From Vibrio profundi (GTDB lineage: Bacteria > Pseudomonadota > Gammaproteobacteria > Enterobacterales > Vibrionaceae), in assembly GCF_005281835.1 (NCBI RefSeq), contig NZ_RZIS01000010.1:62001-126000 (forward strand): a stretch of DNA of 64,000 bases, read 5' to 3'. The notes under the pieces were generated by a model. That model ran no database searches. It was given only the letters and a program-made list of their open reading frames with translations, and had not been told where the DNA came from. The position numbers were made by a program, and so were the translations under genes. Shown here piece after piece: positions 18,091 to 25,313 of this stretch (position 1 is its first letter; every line of letters starts with the position of its first letter).

Positions 18091-18117
18091 TCCAAACGTT
18101 TGGTGGAGCTGGCGGGA
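18089..18117 (-). repeat. att copy A: outer junction of island 1
   Basis: This is one of three identical 29-bp direct repeats, containing the palindrome CCAAACGTTTGG followed by TGGAGCTGGCGGGA. The right-hand part equals the last bases of the tmRNA gene on the reverse strand. To its right the match to ssrA stops after 29 bp. It marks the far end of the tandem islands. Confidence 0.88.
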
Positions 18118-18250
18118 TTTACGCAGCTACAATGTTAAGTGTTTGAACTTAAAGGCTCTTTATCCCTTATTATATTGTTCGTGTATCAAAAAACAATGCT
18201 TTTTGTGTATACACTTTTTTATTGGACGCGGGTTGAGTAACACAGTGTAT

Positions 18251-18284
18251 TACTAACTCAAGTCTTCCCTTAAATGAGTTAGTA
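18251..18284. repeat. 10-bp perfect inverted repeat with 14-nt loop
   Basis: TACTAACTCA at 18251-18260 pairs with TGAGTTAGTA at 18275-18284. It overlaps the stop codon of the 81-residue orphan on the reverse strand. It could be a terminator without a strong U-run, or a recombination site near the island end. Confidence 0.55.
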
Positions 18285-18524
18285 TGTCTTCCTAACGACT
18301 AATTTACCAAATTCATACCAATCATAATATTTGATCGAACCATCAAGGTTGTAGACGATATTCTCTCCATGAAGCATGCCAACTAAGTAATTAGCGACCT
18401 CGGCAATTGAGCTTTCATCATTGAACCAAGTGCACTTATTATCGATATATTTTTGCATTAATGGTATAGAGCCAGGTTCATTTTGAACTGAAAATTCTTG
18501 AAATTTGGGATCCATTGCAATCAC
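18279..18524 (-). CDS. Hypothetical protein (81 aa), island 1
   Basis: This 81-residue acidic protein has no signal peptide and no recognised motif. It is rich in aromatic residues near the C-terminus (IKYYDWYEFGK). It lies between the island end and the exonuclease gene, is divergent from the latter, and has about 65 bp between the two starts. A purine-rich stretch (CCTACCCT on the plus strand) lies about 10 bp upstream of the ATG as an SD candidate. The function is unknown; it could be a small accessory or regulatory protein of the element. Confidence 0.5.
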   Translation of the reverse strand: MIAMDPKFQEFSVQNEPGSIPLMQKYIDNKCTWFNDESSIAEVANYLVGMLHGENIVYNLDGSIKYYDWYEFGKLVVRKTY

Positions 18525-18589
18525 ACTCTTTAGGGTAGGGGTTAAATACTTAATTACCTTACAGTATACTATGTTTTTAATCTGTTAGT

Positions 18590-19459
18590 ATGGTATCAAA
18601 GATGGAATTCATAGCACTAGATGTTGAAACTGCAAATCCAGATATGTCGTCAATTTGCCAAATTGGTCTAGTTAAGTACAGAGATGGTAAAGTAGTCGAT
18701 GAGTGGGTCACATTGATCAACCCTGAAGACTATTTCTTTTTTGCAAATATCGATGTTCATGGCATTACTGAAGATGATGTCCAAGACGCCCCAACATTAC
18801 CGATAATATATGATCGACTGAAAGAATATATCGATGGTCAAGTTGTTGTTCATCACACTCACTTTGACCGAGTCTCGATAAATCGTGCGCTAGATGCTTA
18901 TGGGTTAGAACAAACCGAAACAAAGTGGTTGGATACCGCTCGTTTAGCTAGGCGCACCTGGGAAGAAGTATCGAAACGAGGCTATGGTCTAAAAAATGTG
19001 GCATCAAACTTATTAGGTTTTGAATTTAATCACCATGATGCGTTGGAAGATGCTAAGGCATGTGGTCAAATTTTTTTAGCCGCTAGTGAAAAACAAGGTT
19101 TAAATGTCTTAGAGGCTTTCACCTTTGTACAAAAAAAACCTAAATCGACCTACAAAGTAGATATTAGTAAAAGCGGTGATCCTGATGGTGAATTATTTGG
19201 AGAGCTATTAGCTTTTACGGGTACGTTACAGTTTCCAAGAAAAGAGGCAGCCGAATACGCCGCACGATTAGGTTGCAGTGTAAAAGATAGTGTCACAAAG
19301 AAAACAACGATGCTTGTTGTTGGTGATCAAGATCTTAATAGGCTAGCTGAAGGGAAGAAGAAAAGCTCCAAGCACTTAAAGGCAGAAAAGCTAATTTCGG
19401 AAGGTCAACAAATTAAGATTTTGTTAGAAAAGGACTTTATGAGATTACTTGTTGATTAA
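18590..19459 (+). CDS. DnaQ-type 3'-5' exonuclease with C-terminal BRCT domain
   Basis: This 289-residue protein has an N-terminal DEDDh exonuclease domain with all four acidic residues: Asp11 and Glu13 (ALDVETA), Asp93 (HTHFDR) and Asp154 in HHDALEDA. The catalytic His is 149. A BRCT domain follows at about 202-288 (AFTGTLQFPRKEAAEYAARL, then TMLVVGD). The exonuclease is expected to remove nucleotides from DNA or RNA 3' ends, while BRCT domains bind DNA ends, nicks or phosphoproteins. An alternative start is the ATG at 18602, just before EFIALDVET; neither start has a strong ribosome-binding site. It belongs to island 1 by position. Confidence 0.85.
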   Translation: MVSKMEFIALDVETANPDMSSICQIGLVKYRDGKVVDEWVTLINPEDYFFFANIDVHGITEDDVQDAPTLPIIYDRLKEYIDGQVVVHHTHFDRVSINRALDAYGLEQTETKWLDTARLARRTWEEVSKRGYGLKNVASNLLGFEFNHHDALEDAKACGQIFLAASEKQGLNVLEAFTFVQKKPKSTYKVDISKSGDPDGELFGELLAFTGTLQFPRKEAAEYAARLGCSVKDSVTKKTTMLVVGDQDLNRLAEGKKKSSKHLKAEKLISEGQQIKILLEKDFMRLLVD

Positions 19460-19486
19460 TGGGTTTCCTCTTGAATGGATGCTGCC

Positions 19487-19507
19487 AAAAAACTCGTGGG
19501 GTTTTTT
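19487..19507 (+). terminator. Putative rho-independent terminator
   Basis: AAAAAACTC pairs with GGGTTTTTT around a GTG loop, with one G-U pair, 28 bp after the exonuclease stop codon. The rest of the 19,460-19,705 gap shows only G/C-runs and no gene. Confidence 0.55.
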
Positions 19508-19705
19508 ATATTTTTCCTCTCAGTTCATTTGAATGAAGGAACAAGGAGGTCTTTGTAGCGTGGTTATGATAGTCACAAAGCCCCCCATGGTACGTAGATG
19601 TATTGAAGAGTAGGTAGGGGGGCATGAGAAACATCTTTACTGGTCTCGTCACTGCCCTTTGTACCCCAAATTTATATACCTACGTCTAAAAGGTTATCCC
19701 CCCGC

Positions 19706-20926
19706 TTATTCTTTCGATACTTTGATGACGAACCCTGTTTGATTGGTAATATTGGACTCAATGTCCGATTCCTTTAAGTCGTCTTTTAGAAAGATTGCAT
19801 CATAGACGTATAAACTATCGTTAGGGGTAGCTGATAGCTCTGCAATGGAATCGACAATGTCATTTAAATGTGATTGATAGATCCGAGCACTAGCCTTCGT
19901 ACGATATCTTCTAGGGTGCTCTTTCTTCACTTGCTCAGTAATGAAAGGTTTTTGGTCACAAATTTCACGGCGTAGCTTAGTCAGTTCTTTTTTGAATGAC
20001 TTATAATCAGCTTCAGCCACAAAGCGTTTAAGTTTTGTGGTATCCACTTCTTGTGCAATTTTGCCATATGCCGAAAGAACACCACCGAATGCGACTGAAA
20101 TGAAGCATAGTTTCACCTCTTGATAAGTAAGGTTTGATTTTGCTGCTACAGTTTGGCGGAAACCTTTGGGATCGTCGATAAACAGCTTGAGCGTAGGGTA
20201 GTTGAGTTTATTATTGCTCAAGTTGTACAGAATAGAGAATGCCGCAGCGCCTAAATCATATTGAATGTACTTGCTCATAATCGTGTTACGCAGTTCTCGT
20301 TTTTTGTTAGTGATGCTTAACGCCCCCACAGGATAGTAAAGGCCGTTGTTTTTACCTTTTCGATAATATTGAGGGATTTGTCCTCCATGAAGCTGAAAGC
20401 TCACCATATATGCCCACATCACTAGTCTATCAGCGGTGGTGTTCATTGAGCTTTGGAAGTACGCCTGCATAGCTGAATAGTCAGGAGTAATGTACGACAC
20501 GGTGTCATGTTTAGGCTTAGTTACTGCCATTTGATGGAAGTTACTGAGTTTCATACTTCCTGCTATTGGAAGTAACGTATCAATTGCTCGCTTGAACTCT
20601 CCATTTAAAGCCCAAGCCTTGTTATGGCTATTTTGTTTATGCCCCATGGCTTCGATGAAAATTCCGATTTTAGAATTGAAGTAATCAAAGCAGTCATTCT
20701 TGCCAAATTGCTTGAAGGTTTTTCTTCTCTCTGACGCTTTACCTAAATCAAAATACGAGCTATTCAATTTATGAGGTCTATGACCGAGTAAGCAGCTAGC
20801 AATCAACTTATCTATTTCTGGCTTAAATTTATTTGTGAATGCTTTGTTTTCGGTTGCTTTGTTTGACGAGAAGTCTGTGATGCCTGAGCTAGAAATTAAC
20901 TCAGTAAGTATCTGAAGTGGTGACAT
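19706..20926 (-). CDS. Orphan protein with family A/T7-like polymerase motifs
   Basis: I do not recognise this 406-residue protein as a whole. Three segments in order match the core of single-subunit polymerases of the Pol I/T7 RNA polymerase superfamily. A motif-A-like YDLGAAAFSIL has Asp224. A motif-B-like segment has Lys272 followed by seven residues and Phe280-Gly281, the same K-x7-[Y/F]-G spacing as Taq Pol I. A motif-C-like YVYDAIFLK has Asp376. Spacing between motifs (48 and 104 residues) is close to that of Pol I. At Asp+5 a small residue (Ala) replaces the Pol I glutamate, as in RNA polymerases. It lies downstream of the ParB-like gene, about 160 bp apart, on the same strand. Polymerase activity is inference. 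Confidence 0.45.
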   Translation of the reverse strand: MSPLQILTELISSSGITDFSSNKATENKAFTNKFKPEIDKLIASCLLGHRPHKLNSSYFDLGKASERRKTFKQFGKNDCFDYFNSKIGIFIEAMGHKQNSHNKAWALNGEFKRAIDTLLPIAGSMKLSNFHQMAVTKPKHDTVSYITPDYSAMQAYFQSSMNTTADRLVMWAYMVSFQLHGGQIPQYYRKGKNNGLYYPVGALSITNKKRELRNTIMSKYIQYDLGAAAFSILYNLSNNKLNYPTLKLFIDDPKGFRQTVAAKSNLTYQEVKLCFISVAFGGVLSAYGKIAQEVDTTKLKRFVAEADYKSFKKELTKLRREICDQKPFITEQVKKEHPRRYRTKASARIYQSHLNDIVDSIAELSATPNDSLYVYDAIFLKDDLKESDIESNITNQTGFVIKVSKE

Positions 20927-21089
20927 TTTATTATCCTTATAATCACACTCGCGAGCGCTTTGCTATCGCTGCTCGTTGTTTTATAGAAAGTTTGTTAGTG
21001 CAAGGCTAACTATTGCTTTTATTGACAACAGAACACCTTGCCCCATGGACTGATACACCATAATAGGTGTGGACTTTTTGGAGGTATGA

Positions 21090-21926
21090 CTAACGTCTAG
21101 TAACACTGCTAGAGGTGTTGAGGGAGCGCTCTAGTTGCTCGAAAAGCTGCTTTTTTTCTTCTTCTGTAAGGTTGGCGATTGAAGTGAGAATGCTTTCAAA
21201 CTTCGACTTAGTGGGCTTAACGACTGACACGGGCTTGATGTTGAAGACCTCTGCTAATTTGTTGTGTTTTGCCAAATCACTTTTTAGCCTTGTCAGTTCC
21301 ACATCTTCTTCAGAATTGCGTTGTTTATTCTTGGCCAGTCTTGTTGCTTTCTTTGCAGCAGACACGACTCTTCGATATACACGAGAATCTAACCCTTGAG
21401 CAGCTGTGTTTAAGTTATATTCACTGAGCGCTTTACAAGCACTGACAGCACTGTTGATGTATGTAGTATCTTTTGCCCACTTACAGCTAACGAGTAGAGC
21501 TTTTGCTTCATTCATGTGACTTTTGCGTTCTTTTTCGAAGTTGTCATCTAGTGCACTTAACTTGGCTAGTTTTCTAGCGACCATAAGGTTTAGGCGTTCA
21601 TATATATGAGCATGGCGCTGAGGCTCGCTAAGTGTTTCGGTAGCAAGGTTGGTATCCAGTTCGGCTAGGCGGCTGTTTTGTTCAACTTCTTCAGGAGTGC
21701 CTTGAAAGTCGATGATTTGTACTTTGATGTACTCATGCTCTAGGGCTTGATGAGCTTGCAGTCGATGATTACCATCCACCAGCATATATCCGTTGTCAGT
21801 GGAGCGTACTTTGATTGCTTCAAGCAACCCGTTGTCTTTGATTGAACTAACTAATATTGACACGGTGTCAGGATTGACTGGGCGTAGGCGTTTACCAACG
21901 TGAATTTCTGTTATTTTTATATCCAA
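21090..21926 (-). CDS. ParB/Srx-domain protein
   Basis: This 278-residue protein has an N-terminal ParB-like nuclease/CTPase fold at about 1-90 (IHVGKRLRPVNPDTV; IKDNGLLEAIKV; LVDGNHRLQAHQAL). The conserved GNHRL replaces the GERR box of chromosomal ParB, as in many mobile-element relatives. The middle is helical and may contain a DNA-binding region, and the C-terminus is charged and helical (NLTEEEKKQLFEQLE). No ParA gene is nearby, so plasmid-style partition is unlikely; regulation or DNA binding for the element is more plausible. It probably shares a transcript with the polymerase-like gene downstream. Confidence 0.75.
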   Translation of the reverse strand: MDIKITEIHVGKRLRPVNPDTVSILVSSIKDNGLLEAIKVRSTDNGYMLVDGNHRLQAHQALEHEYIKVQIIDFQGTPEEVEQNSRLAELDTNLATETLSEPQRHAHIYERLNLMVARKLAKLSALDDNFEKERKSHMNEAKALLVSCKWAKDTTYINSAVSACKALSEYNLNTAAQGLDSRVYRRVVSAAKKATRLAKNKQRNSEEDVELTRLKSDLAKHNKLAEVFNIKPVSVVKPTKSKFESILTSIANLTEEEKKQLFEQLERSLNTSSSVTRR

Positions 21927-21947
21927 AGCATTTCCCTTCGAGTAATA

Positions 21948-21985
21948 AAAAACCCGCTATAGACGTGAGTCCACAGCGGGTTTTT
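21948..21985. terminator. Bidirectional terminator between integrase and parB-like genes
   Basis: AAAAACCCGCT pairs with AGCGGGTTTTT, placed downstream of the island 1 integrase and just upstream of the ParB-like gene. It separates the two transcripts. Confidence 0.85.
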
Positions 21986-22076
21986 GGTGATGATTACCTC
22001 TCTCTAAGAGGGGCTAATTGGCTTATAACATATATTTTTGACGGCGTTGCATAATCACTAAAATTATTTGTTTCGA

Positions 22077-23582
22077 TTATACTTTGAATTTAGTTACCTC
22101 AGACAAAACGTCTCTGAATGACAATGCATCGACTGTTTCAGCTAGTAGGGTGATGTTCAAATCTTTACCATATCTAGCGTATGTAATCGTTTGATCTTTG
22201 TGGCCTAATAGAGCACTAGCTTGCAGTTCTTGAATTCGGTTTTGTTTCAGCTCATCGGCAACCGTATGGCGAAAGCTATGGAAATCAGGTGAAGTAATAC
22301 TTAGCTTGCCTCTTAATCTTGAAAACCATTTACTCGCATTGAAGCCCATTCCATCTCTTGGGACTCTTCCATCTTTAGTTAGTAAGCCGTCAAATAGCCA
22401 ACGAGCATCTTTACGAGTATTAGTCGCATACTCAATAAAACCAAAGTCTATGAGGTCTTGATGTATAGGGATATAGCGAGCTGAATTGGCATTTTTGATC
22501 TTTTGACCATCAGCCTCGTCTGTAATTTCAATACACCAGCGAGACTCTATTCGAGCTACGTTCTGCGGTTGCAGTTGTGCCAGCTCGTTAAGGCGTGCTC
22601 CAGTGTAAAGGCCTAACAGTGGAAGCCAATAATAATAGTCGTGTCGTGTCCCGTTAAGTCTTTCAAAATGAGTGAATATCTCGCTAGAAAACAGGGTGGC
22701 TAAATCTGCATTTGACCAACGTTCACGTCCCTCAGAATCCTTTCGCTTGCTACTTGTTACAACCTTCATCTTATAGAAGTAGTTTTTGGAGGCGTAGTCA
22801 CTTTTGACAGCCCAATTGAAGAAAGTGCTGCACTTTTCAATAATGCCTTTGACGGTTCTAGGGCTTTGTTTAGGTAGGTCAAGGGTTGCAATTTCTTGTA
22901 GTGACTTTCCTTTACACTCGCTTCGATTGTTCATGTTGATAGGTAGTTTCATTAGCAGGTTTCGAAAGCCTTCAGCGGATTTAAGATCGAGCTTGGCAAC
23001 ATCAAATGATTCTCCGAAATACCGAGCTAGTAATGTTAGACGGCGTTCTAAGTCTTCGAGTCCTTTTTGTTGCAGTGAACCTTCATCTCTCTTTGACTGC
23101 AAATATTCATCAATAACCTTTTGTAGAGGTATGTTTTCATTTGTGGGAACACTCTGAGATGAAATTTGAGCTTTGCTGGTGGCCTCAATAACTCTAATCA
23201 TTGATTCCACTTCGGCTTGAATGTCACCGTTATGGTCAACTTCAATTGTAGTGGTTACGCCATTAGGTAGCGTGATAGTTTGCTTGATGAGCTCTAAGGG
23301 GATGTGCTGACCGTTATCAGGGTTCATGATGATTATTCGCTTATTGAGTGCTTCAGTTAATAGTTCCTCTCTATTACTAATTAAAGCCTGACGAATGTTT
23401 CTCAATAGTTCACTGATAGATTCGAATAGTTTTTCTGCCATTAAGATAGCAGTTGAGTATTTTTTCGTCTTGAGAGACACAAGAAACTCGTTTCGAACAA
23501 GTAAGTGCTTTAGATCCGAAGGAGTTCGGTAGCGAAAATAGTAGGAATTGCGGCGCTGAGTAACGTAGGTGGAGTTGGTCAT
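22077..23582 (-). CDS. Tyrosine integrase of island 1
   Basis: This 501-residue site-specific recombinase has an N-terminal arm-binding region (YVTQRRNSYYFRYRTPSDLK, the style of DUF6538 integrases). A core-binding domain lies at about 150-270 and the catalytic domain at about 300-490. Catalytic residues are visible: Arg in TGARLNELAQL, His-x-x-Arg in HSFRHTVADEL, His in LLGHKDQ, and the nucleophile Tyr in TYARYGK. It starts about 80 bp from att copy B, in the same orientation as the island 2 integrase, so it is the enzyme expected to insert and excise island 1 at ssrA. It shares little sequence with the island 2 integrase. Confidence 0.92.
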   Translation of the reverse strand: MTNSTYVTQRRNSYYFRYRTPSDLKHLLVRNEFLVSLKTKKYSTAILMAEKLFESISELLRNIRQALISNREELLTEALNKRIIIMNPDNGQHIPLELIKQTITLPNGVTTTIEVDHNGDIQAEVESMIRVIEATSKAQISSQSVPTNENIPLQKVIDEYLQSKRDEGSLQQKGLEDLERRLTLLARYFGESFDVAKLDLKSAEGFRNLLMKLPINMNNRSECKGKSLQEIATLDLPKQSPRTVKGIIEKCSTFFNWAVKSDYASKNYFYKMKVVTSSKRKDSEGRERWSNADLATLFSSEIFTHFERLNGTRHDYYYWLPLLGLYTGARLNELAQLQPQNVARIESRWCIEITDEADGQKIKNANSARYIPIHQDLIDFGFIEYATNTRKDARWLFDGLLTKDGRVPRDGMGFNASKWFSRLRGKLSITSPDFHSFRHTVADELKQNRIQELQASALLGHKDQTITYARYGKDLNITLLAETVDALSFRDVLSEVTKFKV

Positions 23583-23630
23583 TGTGTAGCACTTTGTGTA
23601 TCAAAATGTGGAACAACGCCTTTTAGATAC

Positions 23631-23667
23631 AAAAAAGGCTTGTAACTCATTGAGCTACAAGCCTTTT
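23631..23667 (-). terminator. ssrA-type terminator carried by island 1
   Basis: AAGGCTTGTA pairs with TACAAGCCTT, with an inner CTCA/TGAG pairing and an A-run on its left. It reads as a terminator on the reverse strand and directly abuts att copy B, just as the other two att copies abut theirs. Confidence 0.8.
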
Positions 23668-23693
23668 CCAAACGTTTGGTGGAGCTGGCGGGA
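23665..23693 (-). repeat. att copy B: junction between islands 1 and 2
   Basis: The same 29-bp sequence as copies A and C. Here the match with the intact ssrA end runs a further 6 bp (to 23,699), so copies B and C share 35 bp. It is both the inner end of island 1 and the outer end of island 2. Confidence 0.9.
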
Positions 23694-24067
23694 GTTGAAT
23701 TTGTCATTTAACTTTTTGATTTTTTTGGTTTAATTAAAAAAGGTTAGGTTGTGGGGGAACTGAACGGGGAACAGTAAGTTATTGATTATAATTGATAAAA
23801 ATGTGACGTAGTTCGAATCAAAAAGCTTGGTGAGATTAACGAAAAGGTATCTTTCACCTGCCTTTTACTAATGGATGATTCGTTCCTATTTCCAATGTTC
23901 TTATCAGCACACAGTGCTCATAACACCGCAAATCTAACTGTTTAGAATAGACTATTTGTGATTAGAAGATAAAATACTCAACTGAAGTGCATATACCTGG
24001 CGTTTTAGCCGTTCTTAGGTATAATACATAGAAGCCTATGTTACTAAAAAATAAGAGAAAATGATCG
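23694..24067. other. Left-end non-coding region of island 2
   Basis: About 370 bp of AT-rich DNA between att copy B and the methyltransferase gene. It holds the arm-type motif at 23,754 and presumably the promoter of the cargo operon. No gene or RNA was recognised. Confidence 0.5.
23754..23772 (+). repeat. Arm-type motif at left end of island 2
   Basis: GGGGAAC-TG-AACGGGGAAC lies 60 bp inside att copy B. The same motif, differing only in the two central bases, lies near att copy C. The two half-sites GGGGAAC are direct repeats. Integrase arm-binding or excisionase binding is a likely role. Confidence 0.6.
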
Positions 24068-25312
24068 ATGTGTAAGGTTTTGAACAATAAAGAAAAGATG
24101 ACATATATCGATCTTTTTTCTGGATGCGGTGGATTTTCTCTGGGGCTAGGGAGCGCTGGTTGGAAGGGCCTGTTTGCGGTTGAGAAAGATGAAATGGCAT
24201 TTTCAACATTCAAACACAACTTAATTGATGGGAAACATTCGCATTTTAACTGGCCTGAGTGGCTACCTCAAAAAGCCACGACCATTCAAAATCTATTATC
24301 CAATTTCCCTAAACAATTAGTATCATTAAAAGGGTCTGTAGATCTCATTGCAGGAGGTCCTCCTTGCCAAGGTTTTTCTCTAGCTGGTCAAAGGAATGCC
24401 AAAGATCCTAGAAATAAACTGTCTGAAGAATATATAAAAATGGTAGAACTAGTCTCACCACGATATCTACTTCTTGAAAATGTGAGAGGCTTTAATTCAT
24501 CATTTAAGAACGCAAAGGGACAGAAATCCAAAGTCCCATACTCTATGGTAGTCAAAGCAAAATTAGAAAAGTTAGGTTATAAAGTTTTCTATGACTATGT
24601 GTGCAGTGCTGATTATGGTGTTCCTCAAAAGCGAACACGGTTCATCATGATTGGAGTAAAAGCAGATTTCGTAACAGATAATTTTGAAAATCCTTTTGAA
24701 GTTCTCACTGGAAGTAGACGAGAGTTTTTGCTTAACAAGAAATTGCCATTGAAGCCTGTCAAAGTAAAGGATGCTATAGGCGATTTACTAATATCGAAGA
24801 ATAATCTAAGGCATCACTCTGGAAGTGAAGTTAATGGTTTTAAGCAAATAGACTATAAAGTACCTCAGAAGCAATCAAAGTACTTAAGGTTGATAAGGAA
24901 AACTATGGGGCAGAAAAAACCCAACAGTTTGCGTGTAGCTAGACATAAACCATCAACCATTGAAAAATTTCAGCGGATTCAAGAAATTTGTACTCCAGGG
25001 GTTAGCTTGAATGACTCTATGCGTAGTGAAATAGGTACAAAAAAACAGGCTATTACCGTTTTAAATGCAAATGAACCATCAAAAACATTAACAACATTAC
25101 CTGATGATTTACTGCATTATTCAGAACCAAGAATATTGACAGTTAGAGAAATGGCTAGAATACAATCGTTCCCAGATCACTTTGATATACTTGGAAAATA
25201 TACAACAGGTGGAGAGCGACGAACCCAAGAGTGTCCAAGATATACACAAATAGGAAATGCAGTGCCTCCTTTGCTAGCTGAGGCTTTAGGACTGTTGATC
25301 AAAAGGATATAA
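24068..25312 (+). CDS. C5-cytosine DNA methyltransferase
   Basis: This 414-residue protein has the full set of C5-methyltransferase motifs: I (DLFSGCGGFSLGLG), IV with the catalytic cysteine (GGPPCQGFSLAG), VI (LLENVRGF), VIII (QKRTRFIMIGV), IX (REMARIQSFP) and X (QIGNAVPPLLAEAL). It transfers methyl groups from S-adenosylmethionine to cytosine at a specific site; the recognition sequence cannot be read from the protein. An alternative start is the ATG at 24,098. No restriction endonuclease gene is beside it. It is the first gene of a tight operon, ending 1 bp before the ATG of the dual-GHKL gene, which suggests the methylation state is linked to the signalling genes that follow. Confidence 0.92.
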   Translation: MCKVLNNKEKMTYIDLFSGCGGFSLGLGSAGWKGLFAVEKDEMAFSTFKHNLIDGKHSHFNWPEWLPQKATTIQNLLSNFPKQLVSLKGSVDLIAGGPPCQGFSLAGQRNAKDPRNKLSEEYIKMVELVSPRYLLLENVRGFNSSFKNAKGQKSKVPYSMVVKAKLEKLGYKVFYDYVCSADYGVPQKRTRFIMIGVKADFVTDNFENPFEVLTGSRREFLLNKKLPLKPVKVKDAIGDLLISKNNLRHHSGSEVNGFKQIDYKVPQKQSKYLRLIRKTMGQKKPNSLRVARHKPSTIEKFQRIQEICTPGVSLNDSMRSEIGTKKQAITVLNANEPSKTLTTLPDDLLHYSEPRILTVREMARIQSFPDHFDILGKYTTGGERRTQECPRYTQIGNAVPPLLAEALGLLIKRI

Positions 25313-25313
25313 A

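Larger units (their letters stand above)
18089..23693. mobile_element. Island 1: integrative element at ssrA (about 5.6 kb)
   Basis: The element is bounded by att copies A and B. It carries a tyrosine integrase next to copy B, a ParB-like gene, a polymerase-like orphan, an exonuclease-BRCT gene and an 81-residue orphan. No relaxase, Rep or structural phage gene is present, so it is a small integrative element and not a prophage. The orientation of the integrase, next to the ssrA-proximal att, matches that in island 2. Confidence 0.8.

Noticed and set aside
18089..23700. tRNA genes at att copies A and B
   Set aside because: They carry only the last 17-23 bases of the tmRNA 3' end; the rest of a tRNA or tmRNA is absent.
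23962..24219. Reverse 85-codon frame overlapping the methyltransferase start
   Set aside because: It overlaps motif I of the methyltransferase on the other strand and has no ribosome-binding site or recognisable motif.
24068..25312. Complete type II restriction-modification system
   Set aside because: Only the methyltransferase is recognisable; no endonuclease gene is beside it and the following genes are signalling-type.
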